A program made the position numbers and the translations under genes. A DNA stretch of 64,000 nucleotides. Source: Setomelanomma holmii (lineage: Eukaryota > Ascomycota > Dothideomycetes > Pleosporales > Phaeosphaeriaceae). The stretch is taken from assembly GCA_010015745.1 (NCBI GenBank), contig ML978275.1, positions 29,724 through 93,723 on the forward strand, read 5' to 3'. The notes beneath the pieces were generated by a model, which did no database searches, had not been told where the DNA came from, and saw only the letters and a program-made list of their open reading frames with translations. This document shows, piece after piece, positions 1 through 11,389 of this stretch. Position 1 is the first letter of the stretch. Each line of letters starts with the position of its first letter.

Positions 1-1789
1 GTGCTCAATCTGCAACAAAGCTTGCAAATGATGCACGCACTTTCCGAAAAAGCCGTCATTCATTTGCTGTGCCATCTTCTCGAAGTTTTCGACTAGCTGC
101 TCAATCATTGCGCGGTCTCCGAGACGTTGATGGGCTCGCCAGTCCTCGACTTCATGCCGATGACTATCGATATGAGCCAACAGTATCGTCATACCGGCCA
201 TGAAGGAAAAGAAGTCAGCGGCACGACAAAAGGTACCAATCGTTGCGTGCTGGAAGTTGCGGAAGGCTATGAAGCGACTGATGATTTCTCGACTTGCATT
301 GATGCATGTGATTTTAGCGTATGTGTGATAGCTTGCTTCTTTGTCGCAACGTAGCAAATATGGCAAGTGTAGTAGATGAACGAGGTTGTAGTGGTGGATC
401 TGGTCGCAAAGTCGCATGATCTCCCAGAATGCCTCCTGCGAGTTTGGTGCAACAGTGGTGAAGTTTGGCGGCAACCAGAACCTGTCAGGAAGTGCTTTTG
501 CAGCCTTCAAGAGCTCTTGATCAAGTTGCCTTGTCGTCGTGAAGTCTTGGAAGGTGTCTCGTCTATTGCGATCGATGATGCGCCTCGCAACGAGAGTATG
601 GGTTCGCTCGAGCTTGCATGAGGGTGTCTCGCCAGTGATGTCATCTTCCATGTGTGTTTCCTGTCCGCCGTGTGGAAGGCCAAGCATTAAGCTCAAGTAG
701 CTGTCCATATAGACAATGCGAAACCACATGAACTTGGGGTTTATCTTGGTATTAGGGTCGATCGCTTTCATCGGTGGTGGATTTGTGCAGTCTATCTTCA
801 TCAGCTGGGCGATAACCATCGCCTTCCGGGAAGCAATCCAAGCACGTCTCATGTTCCCCATATTGGACTGTCCAGCGATAAGTTTCCATGTTAGTGCAAC
901 TTCAATAACGCCCGACGGAATTCATACTCACTTGAAAGACTGCTTCGAGTACGACACACTCGAGACCTTCGACGCAGCCGACGATATGTTCGTTGGAGGT
1001 CACGCAGCGCACTGCCGTCTCGACAAGTCTGTCCATGATAGTCGATGGCCGTTCCGTGAGACCACGGGTATGCTGAGTCTGGAAGTACTGCACAAACAAT
1101 GCGAATATGATCATTCGCTTTGCTATAAGCACTGGCGGTGTCGTTTGGGAATCTGGTACTCTAGCGATATCATTCACAAAGTCGATGACCTCGTTCTCAG
1201 GACGATCGTTGAGATCCTTTGTGACTATTTGATGACAATAGAACGTGGCAATGTAGTCGGATTTGCAGAACACGTCGATGTCTTCTTGGGAAGGGAATGC
1301 CTTCACTAGCTCTCGAGAGATCTTCCTGCATTCGTCGTTCATGGTGACTGTGGGCTGCCTCAGCATAGGGCTTGGCTTCGATGGAGCTTCAAGGGAGTCG
1401 TGGTTCGGCCGTTCGCTGGTGGGAGTGAAATAGCCGAGCTTCCGATGGGCTGATAGCGCAGTCCCGTCCCGAACGACGTCTCTCTCGACTCGGTGCCCAA
1501 CTTCTAGAAGTTGCTCAAGAAGTCCCTCCACCCGTTGGAGGCGTTCCAAAACCTGGTCGCGGTTGCTGTCCACATGAGAGTGGAATTCTTCCTCTGGTTG
1601 ATCCTGGCCAACGCATGGTGCATCGCGACGGCGACAAGCAATGCATATTGTTTCTGACTGTGAATCGAAAGTGCACTTCACTTTCCGCTTTTTGCAGTCC
1701 CAGCAACTTTTCGTTCCTTTTCGAAGCTTGCGCCGTTTAGTGTCGGGTTCTGAGCTCGTCGAATTTCCATCCCTTTCGAATCGCGACAT
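1..1789 (-). CDS. Zn2Cys6 fungal transcription factor, 3' end off the window
   Basis: Probable nuclear DNA-binding regulator. The start at 1789 gives a basic stretch (KRRKLRK, about residues 18-24, a likely nuclear signal) followed by a binuclear zinc cluster with Cys 29, 32, 39, 49, 52 and 59. A leucine-rich linker (about 75-95) may be the dimerisation coil. The second exon, with acidic and aromatic patches, looks like the regulatory middle domain of this family. One intron is at about 868-931 (GTGAGT donor, phase 0); the reading frame is then open to base 1, so the C-terminus is missing here. It lies beside and in the same orientation as an MFS pump, a common regulator-transporter pairing. 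A 19-base palindrome containing CGG/CCG triplets lies about 95 bases before the start codon, which fits self-regulation (inference). Family assignment is secure; target genes are not known. Confidence 0.88.
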
Positions 1790-2104
1790 CGCATATATGG
1801 CTCGGCGGAAGTTTACATCACGCGCAAGTGTTCAGGGAAATGGGCACAGGTCATGATGATGAGTGGGAAAGAATGTTCAGGTGTTCCGCCGACTCGGCGG
1901 AAATATTAAGCCACGCCGAGCCGCTGACAAACGTCGATCATCCCTGAATCTCAGGCCACCAACATCGACTCGTCGAACACATCAATGAACACGGAGTTAA
2001 CGCCTCAACACCCTGCTTTGGCTCGCTTTATCGCTGGCATGATACTATTGTACATGCGAATTATCATACACTGCACTTAACGCCGACGACCTCTCCCGCT
2101 CTAC
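1790..2104. other. Intergenic: regulator promoter and MFS 3' end
   Basis: Apart from the palindrome at 1884-1902 and the half-site at 1802-1810 I see no gene. It holds the 5' region of the zinc-cluster regulator and the 3' end of the MFS gene, both on the minus strand. Confidence 0.6.
1884..1902. promoter_or_regulatory. Perfect 19-base palindrome, candidate zinc-cluster operator
   Basis: TTCCGCCGACTCGGCGGAA is a 9-base inverted repeat around a single central C. It contains CCG and CGG triplets, the half-sites bound by Zn2Cys6 dimers. It lies 95-113 bases upstream of the regulator's start codon. A further half-site TCGGCGGAA sits at 1802-1810, almost at the start codon. The role is inferred from motif and position. 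Confidence 0.55.
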
Positions 2105-4021
2105 TCAGGCGGCGCCACCTGCGCCTTTCAGAGCCTCTGCATTGAGTTGCTTTCGAGGAACAAATGCTGACAGTAGACAAGCGAAGCCAGTCAGAGCAAC
2201 CACAATTGCAAGAGTGACCTTGATGCCTGCCATGTAGGCCAGCACGATGTTCGGGACCTGGTCTGCTGTGAAGACTCGCCGAATCTGCGTCGCACCAGTT
2301 CCGATGACAAGTTCTGGATTGATGTCTGGTGCTCGCAGCCCCAGCTCGTGAATTATGCGATTGACGAAACCAGACTGCGCAGCTGAGACAGAGAATGCGC
2401 CGCCAATGGTTTGGAAAACTATAGTAGATGGTCAGCCCTAAACTGATTCAAGATTCGGGTCAAAGAACTTACAGAACACGATTGCAGTCACTGACGACAT
2501 GTCTTCCATCTTCGCGTTGGCCTGTGCGATCGTGATTCCCATCTGGAAACCGAACCCGACTGAAAAACCATAGAACAGCTGATAGCCAATCCATTTCCCC
2601 AAGGACGTACCAATGTCGAACGTGTACATAAGGCCGGCACTTATGGTTGCCAGAACTGCACCGGCAATCATAAAAGGAGCCGCATGACCTGTCTTCGAGA
2701 CGGTGATGCCACTAATGGTACTTCCCAAGGCCAAAGAGAGGACTAGCGGTAGATTCAGAACACCTGATGAGATGGCGCTGCGGTTGTCCACACTCTGGAA
2801 GTAGATCGGAAGATAGTAAAGGAGGATGAAGTATGCCGCGGCGTAGAAGAATTGGAAAGCAGATGGTTGCCAGACAACGCGTTGGCGGAGGAGTCGGCGC
2901 GGAAGCATGGCTCTCTCGTCGTTGAAGTATTCCCATGCAGCAAAAGCAACCCAAATCAGGACAAAGCCCACGAGCAGGCCGATGACGGTGCTGCTGTTCC
3001 AGGGCTTTTTCTGCCCTCCATACTCGACAGCAAGGATGAACGAGATGATGCCCGACATCACAAGGACGACTCCGACAGGATCCATTTGGATGATCTTTTC
3101 TCGCCAATGCGCTTTGGCGGTCGTGGCCTGAGGTGGCGTCTTGAAGAAGAAGAAGATTAGAAGCGCAGAGAGACCGCCGACGGGGAGGTTGATATAGAAG
3201 CTGTGCTTTTTAGCATCCGCTCACATAAGGCGATTTCGGAGCTGTACTTACCACCAGCGCCAGGTCACCCTGTCAGCGAAAACACCACCCAAAATTGGCC
3301 CCAATACACTGGACAGTCCATACACTGCGCCGATCATTCCGATCAGTCCAGGTCGAACCTTTGGCTCCGCGGCGAATGCTACTATGGCTATATCATGATC
3401 ATCAGTCCTTGCTCGTTGCGAGCGTCAAGTATTTCGGTACTCACTGAAGGCACCAGTTGAAACACCAGCAGCACCCAGTCCGGCAAAAGCGCGTCCCACG
3501 ACGAAAGTGACCGAATTTTGCGCCACAGCACAAACGAGACTACCAATAATGAAGATGAAGATCGCACCCAAGTACGAAGCTTTCAGCGGGAAGTACTTGA
3601 AGAACTTTCCAGATGCCGGCTGGAAGCCACCAAAGGTCATGAAGTACACCGAGCCATACCTTGCGGAATTAGCGACAAGTACATAGGTTGTTCTTATCTC
3701 AACTTACCAGGACACCATATTTAGGCCATGAAACTCGTCCGTGATCTTCGGAATTGCCGTGCCAACGATCGTCATGTCGAGTGCGACCAGGAACACGGAG
3801 CATATCAATGCTAGCAGAATTGGCACCAAACGCTTGCCAGTCGGATACTCTTCCACCAATGCCTCGCGCGTGACGCTATCATCTTGTTCTGCAACACTTT
3901 GCTCGCAGCTCTTGTCCTGTTCTTTCTCTTCGGCGACAAGATCGGGTGTCGTGACGCCGCTAGCAAACTGCTCATTCGTGCTCGGCGGAAGGGTAAGGTT
4001 GGAGGTCTTCTCGGGATCCAT
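2105..4021 (-). CDS. MFS multidrug/metabolite efflux transporter (DHA14-like)
   Basis: Plasma-membrane proton-coupled exporter by family. Five exons read in frame: 3708-4021, 3445-3659, 3252-3387, 2473-3200 and 2105-2418, giving 568 residues. The introns are 48-57 bases with GTAAGT/GTGAGT donors and AG acceptors. The N-terminal 65 or so residues are charged and cytosolic. The first helix carries LDMTIVGTAIPKI, the signature of 14-helix drug:H+ antiporters. Later hallmarks are GRAFAGLGAAGV, GPILGGVFAD before WRWCFYINLPVG, and QTIGGAFSVSAAQSGFVN, typical of the fungal subfamily that includes mycotoxin-cluster pumps. Length is normal and the frame is intact. The neighbouring zinc-cluster gene and shared TCGGCGGA motifs suggest co-regulation. 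The substrate cannot be told from sequence. Confidence 0.9.
3982..3990 (+). promoter_or_regulatory. TCGGCGGAA half-site inside the MFS first exon
   Basis: Same 9-base half-site as in the regulator promoter, here within codons just after the MFS start. It may be chance; listed because a related copy (TCGGCGGA, 4276-4283, inside GCCCTC-GGCG-GAGGGC) lies about 260 bases upstream of the same start codon. Confidence 0.25.
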
Positions 4022-5276
4022 TGCGAGAAAAGTCTAGATCAATTGAAGAGGTAGAAAGAAGGCTATAAGGAGTGCTTGGACGTGGTACAAAGTCACCTTC
4101 TCTACGCTGGACGAGAAGACTCGTGCATTATAAGGAAACAGGGAGATAGCTTTGTAAGTGCGATTTGCTCCATTTCGTCCGCAATGTACATATTCCTTGC
4201 CAGCATCCTTCAATGCGCACGCAATTTTCGCGTTCCCATGCGGCTGATAGGCGCCAAGGTGCTTTCACCGAGCCCTCGGCGGAGGGCGCGCAGCGCGAAT
4301 CTCGCGTTCGCGCCAGGCAGCCACCGCATCTGGTGGCTTGCTTACTTGATGGCATGGAAATCTCGGCTGATTGCCAGACCGAAAGTCGTAGTCACCGGTG
4401 TACATGTCGCTTCGCGTGGCTGGTCGGAGCATGGTTTGATCGCCTCGGGCAGGGGAGCCGATGGCTGCGAAGGCGTGTCGATATCAGAACGCACATTGAC
4501 GAATTTGAATGTTCCATGGCGCGAAAAATGAGTCACCTCCTGCAATTAACAATACTTGATCTGCGAAACACAATCCATGGTTGGGCCAAAATACGTCGCA
4601 AAGCACTAGACTTCCAGTTTTGGTATGTAGGTGCGGTCTCTGAGGCCTTCGGTGATATCTGTGAACCATCATTGCCGTCTTGCGAACTTTCATCATCTCG
4701 TTTTACACACCTCCAGGATGAATTGCGAGTGTGCTGCCCAATATTTTCCAGTTTCAGGCATCGTGACTTCTTCTTCTTCTTCTTGAGAATTTGACTGTCT
4801 ACTCAGTGTCTCGAAACAGTCGTCATTTCGATAAATTGACCTCCATTCCAACGAGAGTCCTGTCTCATTTCCTATACCAAACAATCGATGCGATGAGGTA
4901 AAGGATGTTTTCACAAGCGGTCGAGCGTTCTTCCCTGGAACTGTGCCAAGGCGCTAATGGCGCATGTCGATGGGGAGATGCGCTCGCTTCCTCACAGTCC
5001 TCTCAACCATGACGCGGTACGGTTCGCGTTCGTCTGGTCGATACTTCAGCAACATCGCATCTGAGACGCAGCGATGCATCATGCTGGGATGCGAGCGTCT
5101 ATTGATGTGTAGGTAAGGCGCGAGTGTTGGCACCTGGGAAAGCAGAGAACAGCGCTGCAAGCATTAAGTTTTGTCGATTGCATTCGATGTGGGACTTCCG
5201 CAAACCAGGCGAGGAACGGCAACAACGTACATCATACAAGGAGCATAACAGAGATTCCGGATTTGAAGAGAAAAGG
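4022..5276. other. Intergenic between two MFS genes
   Basis: About 1.25 kb without a convincing gene. It contains the promoter of the first MFS gene with an imperfect palindrome GCCCTC-GGCG-GAGGGC at 4272-4287, and a short CTT repeat at 4769-4786. The open frames here are short and overlap on both strands with no recognisable domain. Confidence 0.6.
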
Positions 5277-6989
5277 TTAGACTTCGCCTGCCTTCTCAGC
5301 TGCAGCTACGGGCTTGTGCGGCTTCAGACCATAGGGGGTGTTCAACTCCTGCCTCATCTTATACTCTTTCTCGAAGAATGTGAGTAAGAGGCCGGTGGCT
5401 GCAAGAGCAGCAAATATAATCCACACAGACAACAGTGACTGTGTGAAGGCATTCTCGATCTCCTTCTTCACTACTGGGCCAAACTTTCTCGTGAATTTGG
5501 CAGAAGCGCGTTGATATGCTTGACCCTGATCCAGCTTCGAGCACGCCGCGACCGACGAGAGGGTAGGTAGGAGCTGACTGAATCGCACGTTGAAGATAGC
5601 GCCAGGAATCGCGACGCCGAAAAGCGAGCCGGTGCCACGGAGGAACGCCCACGACCCTGCGCTTGCTCCCATTGTTGACTCAGGAAGCTTGACCTGGACA
5701 GCAGGCAGCATGGTGGAGATGATAACGCCTAATCCAGAGGCGACGATGAGCTGGAAACAGAGCCAGGCGATAACTGGCGTGTCTGAGTCCAGCATCACGC
5801 ACAAGCTCAAACCAAGCGTCATGAACGCGAAACCAATGGTGTGCATGGGTTTGTACTTGCCCCAGAAGGAGAGAAGCGGACCACCAACAGCAGCCAGCAC
5901 CACGATGACGAGGGTCGAGGGCATTACCTCAAGACCAGATTCCGTGGGTGAAGATCCCTTCACCGCTTGGAAGAACGGAGGTAAGTAGAATTGGAAACCG
6001 TAAGTGATGAACCCATGGATAGTCGTGAGCGCGAAAGCGATATTGGTGGTTCGATTAGAGAAGACCTTCGGCGACATGATGGGGTAGCGGCACCATCTCG
6101 AGCGCTCCCAGAATGCGAAGACAAGCAGGCCGAGGAAACCGAGGACGATAGGCACGACGATCGCGGCGTGGGACCACGCAAGAGGGGCGCCACCTGTGCT
6201 GAGGGCGACGAGTATCATGATGACCGACAACGTGAGGACACCTGAACCGACATAATCGACTTTGGCCAGCTCTCGCCTGAGACTGACATCCTTTGCCTTG
6301 ACGCCGCCGCCAACACGGAGCCACAGCCAAATGATGGCAATGGAGATCGCACAAACCGGTATGTTGACGAGAAAGCACCACCGCCATCCATGTTCCGCGA
6401 AAACACCACCAAGCAGCGGTCCCAGCGCCGTACCGGTAGCGAAAGCAACATGCTTGATCGCTAAATATGGGCCTCTCTTTCGCAACGGAATAAGATCGCA
6501 GAGTATCATCTCTGCGAAAAGATCTATTCCACCGGTCCCTAGGCCCTGTACAATTCTGCCAAATATCAGCACGGCACCAGATCGCGCACCGCCACAAATT
6601 CCGCTTCCAATGGCGAAGACACCAACTGCGAGCATCATTGGATGTTTTCTGCCCCACATGTCACCGAGCTGGCTATACATTGGCTGAAAGATGGTGCTGG
6701 CGAGGAGGAAAGCCGTAGCGACCCAGGAGAATTTTGTGCCGAGATCGAGCGCGTCCGAAATCGTGGGCAGCGCGGTATTCGTAACGCTGCCTTCGAGGGC
6801 GGAGAGTAGGAGTGGAATGCAGATGGCGATGAATGATCGCCAAAAGCCGGTGCCTCGTTTCCATTTTTGCGACGGCGCTTCGGAGGGAAAAGAAGGCGGG
6901 AGAGGAGTGCGAAGCGGCTTTTCGAGGTCGAAAGAATGGGTGCGCTTCTCATTTTCAAAAGGATTCGTTCTGCCGCCAGTGGAAGTCAT
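5277..6989 (-). CDS. MFS transporter, 14-helix drug:H+ antiporter type
   Basis: Membrane exporter of the major facilitator superfamily, 570 residues, one exon. The frame is open further upstream to 7220, but I chose the ATG at 6989. It starts a typical short hydrophilic N-terminus that reaches helix 1 within about 50 residues, whereas the upstream 77 residues are low in hydrophobic character and look like leader. Helix 1 region: ALEGSVTNTALPTI. The loop 2-3 motif is QLGDMWGRKHPM (residues about 110-121). Helix 5 has ALGPLLGGVFAEHGWRWCF. A long soluble loop and tail end in a Lys/Glu-rich C-terminus. Arrangement is typical of fungal drug/siderophore-like efflux proteins; the substrate is unknown. 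It is in tandem with the other MFS gene but is not a recent copy of it. Confidence 0.88.
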   Translation of the reverse strand: MTSTGGRTNPFENEKRTHSFDLEKPLRTPLPPSFPSEAPSQKWKRGTGFWRSFIAICIPLLLSALEGSVTNTALPTISDALDLGTKFSWVATAFLLASTIFQPMYSQLGDMWGRKHPMMLAVGVFAIGSGICGGARSGAVLIFGRIVQGLGTGGIDLFAEMILCDLIPLRKRGPYLAIKHVAFATGTALGPLLGGVFAEHGWRWCFLVNIPVCAISIAIIWLWLRVGGGVKAKDVSLRRELAKVDYVGSGVLTLSVIMILVALSTGGAPLAWSHAAIVVPIVLGFLGLLVFAFWERSRWCRYPIMSPKVFSNRTTNIAFALTTIHGFITYGFQFYLPPFFQAVKGSSPTESGLEVMPSTLVIVVLAAVGGPLLSFWGKYKPMHTIGFAFMTLGLSLCVMLDSDTPVIAWLCFQLIVASGLGVIISTMLPAVQVKLPESTMGASAGSWAFLRGTGSLFGVAIPGAIFNVRFSQLLPTLSSVAACSKLDQGQAYQRASAKFTRKFGPVVKKEIENAFTQSLLSVWIIFAALAATGLLLTFFEKEYKMRQELNTPYGLKPHKPVAAAEKAGEV

Positions 6990-8718
6990 ATTGTCCTCGA
7001 CTTTGAAAGAGATGACAAGCCTGCAGCAGGAACGGGGGAAGTCGAGAACAGTATATGCGACCCTCGATGAGCCTTTTCCATGACGCGCGCCGACATCGAG
7101 GTTCCACGCAGATTTTTCTTCGGTGCGTTGGTCGTGGTGTTGAGACCCTGGAGCATGAATAGTACCAAAGAACACATTCGCACCCGCAGCACTGGGCCTA
7201 CTAGGATGCAAGCTCCTCAACTACCATCAAGAAAGTATATTTCTTGACACTATGCGTGCTTGCGCAATACTGAGATCCCGGAACCAGCAGTAAATAGTGT
7301 CCCAGCGAGCCTCGACACCTCAGGCACTCCCACCAACCCTCAAGGGCTCAAGGCTTTCAACCGTTCTCGAGCCAGCCAAAGCGTTCATTGCACTGCACGC
7401 TAGTGATTCCGAGGCGGAGCAGACTGGGTGCAAGGACGCCGGTGAATACCGGGGGGAGAGGAGATTGAGGTAAGCGAGGAAGGGACGACTGTCACTCTTT
7501 GGACGAAAGGAAGGGCCGAAATGCTTTGCAAGTTATGGATCGAGGAGGTTTCGATATTATGGGGACACACGTGTGCTTTGCCGAATGCCCCACGGTGGCA
7601 CGTACAATACGAATTGACAAGTCTTTTATCCCATTTTTGTTCGAACAGTATAAAAGATGGATACAAAATTAGGGCAAGCAGCTCCGAGACAGCAGGTACA
7701 GTCAGGAGAGTCCCAAGTAACTGAACGCACAACCTCAATACTTTCCACCAACAGCTGGGTATAGTCTTCATCACATGTAACCGTTCTCTCCGGGCTCTGA
7801 CTAGTAATGTTTACAGCAAGACTTGGAGTTAGCCATCATCACGCAAGACACACGCATGGAAATGCAACGCCGATCCGACACCCACTCTCTCTCCACCCGC
7901 GACTATCATCTCTAAGGTTCTACCTTCCTTCTAAACTACGACCAATACCCACAGCATAGGCTTGAACGTAGACAACATCAAGCGAAAGATTGGGATTGCA
8001 ACGTAATTCTCACTACCCAGCCCTTCCGTTTGCCTCTACCAAGGCGAGATCGAAAGTAAACATCATCAAACAAGACATACACATGAACATGTACTGCCCA
8101 CTGCGCACCACTCACACAAACATCCCCGTATGCAGCTCCGAGGATCCGGAAACGTGGCGGGAGAATTTGCCGTCGCAAACCTGACTTCTTAGTCAACAGC
8201 GCTAGTCTCCATAACATACTATCTTCGTACAAAACACGTTGCGAAAACCAGCAAGCCACCCATACACATTGAAATTTTAGAGCCACCAGCCACCCGTTTT
8301 CCTCCGCAGCCACCGCCTCCATCGCTTACCATCCCCGTTCACTGCTGACAATATAGAGAAAGAACAAGAAGAGTGCCTGGCGGGTGGAGATAGAAATAGA
8401 GAGAAATTGAGGTACATGAGTATAGGAGGAGGAGTGTTGTTGTATTGTGTGCGAGAGATAGGGCGAAAGTGTTGTACAAAGCTTGGATCGAGGAAGCGGT
8501 GGTTTGATAGTTAAAGTGAGGATCGAAAAACGGTAGTTGTGGTCAATAACGTTTGGAAGTCGTAGGCTAGCGTGGGAAGATATATACTCGATCTGTGCCC
8601 ATCGGGCACAAGGTGAGATTGTCGACTCTATCTAAAGTCATTCATGAATCGTCAACCAGACATGACATCGTAATCAGGAAACACACCCCGCCTCTTCTTC
8701 CTATACACACACACACGT
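6990..8718. other. Intergenic, about 1.7 kb, no gene recognised
   Basis: Holds the 5' region of the second MFS gene and the 3' region of the aminotransferase gene. A TATAAAAG box at about 7648-7655 (plus) has no coding region after it, so a non-coding transcript is possible but unsupported. The small open frames at 7400-8322 lack recognisable domains. Confidence 0.5.
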
Positions 8719-10290
8719 CTACTTGAACTCCGCCATAAACTCCTCGTGGAACTTGACCAATCTATTCGTCCACTTCGTGCCCGGCGCCAAGAACGTCGTT
8801 CTGAAATGTAGCGTGCCCTCCTTTTGTCCGAACCCTGATCCCGCAACAACGCATACACCAGTCGCATCCAGCATGCGGAAGCAGTAAAACTCATCTGGTT
8901 GGCGGCCTTCCTTCTTTGCCTGCTCGATGGCCTTTTGCGGGAGGTTGATGGTGGGGAAGAGGTACATGGAGCCCTGGGATCATTAACAAACGGGTTCACA
9001 TTGTGGTTGCGGGATGAGAGGTAAGACTTACTTGTGGCTCATCACACTTCACGCCCTCCATGCGCTTAAACGCCTCGTACAGCGCATACGCGCGCTCCTT
9101 CAACCCAGCGAAGATCACATTGTACTCCTTCTTGTACAGCTCGTAGCTTGGCTCGCCTTCCTTGGGCGGATTGACCATCATCTCGACCATGCACTGACCC
9201 AGCACAGGTGGGCACAGCTGAATGGAGATGAATTTGTACACTTCCTGTGCAACTTCGGGGTCGAAGCCAATGAGCTCAAAGTACCCGCCACGGTGACCGC
9301 ATTCGCCAACCATGCCCTTTGATGTGGAGTGTAGCGATGCGAGCTCGATGTTGTCGTACGTGCCTGGCTCAGACTTCTGTAGATCGCGCAAGGCTTTCTT
9401 GAACGAGACGAATTCGCCGATGAATACATTGGTCTGGTAGACCTCGTCTGCGAGGACAACGACACCTTTCTCGGCGGCGAACTTGAGGACAGACTTGATG
9501 TCTTCTGCGGGAAGGGATGCGCCAGTCGGATTGCCGGGGTTGATAACGCAGATGGCCTTGACGTCTGTTCCTTCAGCAATCGCCTTGTCGTATGCAGTGC
9601 GGATAGCATCCAATGATGTGCCCCATGCCTGCTCTTCGTCAAGGTAGTATGGAACCACGCGCGCATCGAGGACGGATAGTGTGGCGGTGTATAGTGGGTA
9701 TTGTGGGATGGGAACCATGATGCCGGTTTCGGGCTTCGCGCAGATGGTGTGGAGGAGGGTGCTCACGCCTGACGAGGCGCCGTTGCTGAGGTAGACGTTC
9801 TCGAAGCTGGCTGGGTAGCCATCTCGTCCTGACTTGGGTCAGCTAAATTGCACTGTCTTGTCTCCGGTACAGACATACGCTCAATGTACTCAGCCACGCT
9901 CTGTCTAATTCCTGGTGCTCCCTGACTCTGGCTGTATGCGCCTACGCTCTTGACCTCCTTCAATAGCTTCTTTGCCCGCGCAATGACATCCGACTTGTAA
10001 CCCAGACTGTCAATGAGGACATTCTCGTGCTCCAGCAGTTGCGGGTTCTCCAGTAAACTCGCAACCTGTCTGAAGAATGTGATGGGTTTCTGGTCCAGCT
10101 GTTGGGGGTTGCCAATATTCGCCGCAATGACAGTATCAAACGGTAGGTCCTTGCCCTCGCCTTTTGCCAGCTTCGCACGATACTGCTCCGACTTCACTGC
10201 TAGTTCTCCGCGAACGGCATACCTGGCGGCTCGAACATGTGGGTTGATGTTGTCAAGGTTCAAGACCTTGTGCGATATACCGGACGACAT
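8719..10290 (-). CDS. ALT1: Alanine aminotransferase
   Basis: PLP enzyme interconverting alanine plus 2-oxoglutarate and pyruvate plus glutamate. Three exons: 9879-10290, 9032-9828 and 8719-8973, separated by 50- and 58-base introns (donors GTATGT and GTAAGT), give 487 residues, the usual family length. The second acceptor was chosen so that the frame continues as ERRDGYPASFENVYLSNGAS, the expected substrate-binding loop. Other hallmarks: GAYSQSQGAPGIRQSVAEYI, NPGNPTG, DEVYQTN, and the PLP lysine in LHSTSKGMVGECG followed by HRGGYFE. The N-terminus MSSGISHKVLNLDNINPHV lacks an obvious mitochondrial presequence, so a cytosolic form is likely. It is in the same orientation as PEX11 and ABD1 but separated by more than 1 kb. 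Confidence 0.95.
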
Positions 10291-11389
10291 GGTTCGCGTG
10301 GTGCGTGATGAATGGTATCGGAGGGCGAATGGGCTAATGAATACTAGGACAGATAGAAAGGTGAGCCTACGTTCCAGACTATGACGCAGCGCGGCGATAA
10401 GCAGCTCTTCAACAACACAGTACTTTTTCCCCGCGAGGTAGTGTGCGTCAACCTTGGGACGTCGAGGCCGCAGGCTATTTTTTATGTTGCGCGTGCCCCA
10501 CTACCACGGTACAGCTACAACCCTCCGTGGCTCGCCGTGGTTTCTTACTCAAAGGTGCAGCGGAGGATGGGACGACGGAGGAGAGACGAGAAATACCTCT
10601 ATTGCTTGCATTGCCCACTGGCAGAGCGACATTGCGCCGCGCCCGTGTTCTCACGCTGGCGGCGCGTGATGAGCTGATCGTTGACTGACACACGCGCTGA
10701 GCCGATGACGGCGACATATCGAGAGTAGGACCCTGTGCTCGAGCTTATCGTCGGCTTCCACCCCACACCTGCACGGGAGCTGCCAATGTACCTCCGGACG
10801 ACTGGGCGCTGAAGCTTGATGCGTGATATATTGATGTACAGTAAGCGTGGGCAGGCAGAGTGACGTTGGAAAAAAGTCGCGTGGGACCGTGGGTGTACCA
10901 AGGTAAAAGCAACGCGCTGCAGCGTGACTTATCTCACCGCATATCGGTGACACCTTTGACGAGCCGCACCTCGCGACGAGGGGAAGCTTGGGCCATTGCG
11001 CAAACAAGGCAAGGCGACGCGGGTGTGTTGCGCAGGAGGAAGATTGAGCTTCGTGAGGAGGAGAGCTTGAAGTCGTGACATTGAGGTCGATTACTTCTTC
11101 AAACACAAGAACAGTCCAAGCATGGAAGTTGCTGCTGCACACATACCATCCTATCCCATCAAAAAGGCAAGTCACTGCACATGTTGAAGAAAACTTGGTG
11201 GAAGGCCTTGAAGATAGGAATTGCAGTACATAGAGCGACATGTTGAATTATAGCATGCAATTTGGACACGCTTGAACATAATACAATCGCTTGATCTACA
11301 TAGTATATAACGCAATCCTCTCCCACCCTTGTCCCAAAGTATCTCCAAGCAAATCTCCCACCCCATTTACTACTACCTCCCCTATCAAC
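10291..11389. other. Intergenic, aminotransferase promoter
   Basis: About 1.1 kb between the start of the aminotransferase gene and the end of PEX11. Open frames on both strands (for example 10651-11241 minus) overlap each other, are Cys/Ser/Arg-rich and show no known domain. I see no gene. Confidence 0.55.

Noticed and set aside
716..1309. 197-codon plus-strand frame
   Set aside because: Lies opposite the zinc-cluster regulator whose minus-strand frame and domain are clear; a shadow.
6990..7220. N-terminal extension of the second MFS protein (77 codons)
   Set aside because: Composition differs from the body, and the ATG at 6989 gives a normal family length.
10651..11241. 196-codon minus-strand frame upstream of the aminotransferase
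   Set aside because: No domain, overlaps other frames, Cys/Ser-rich chance composition.
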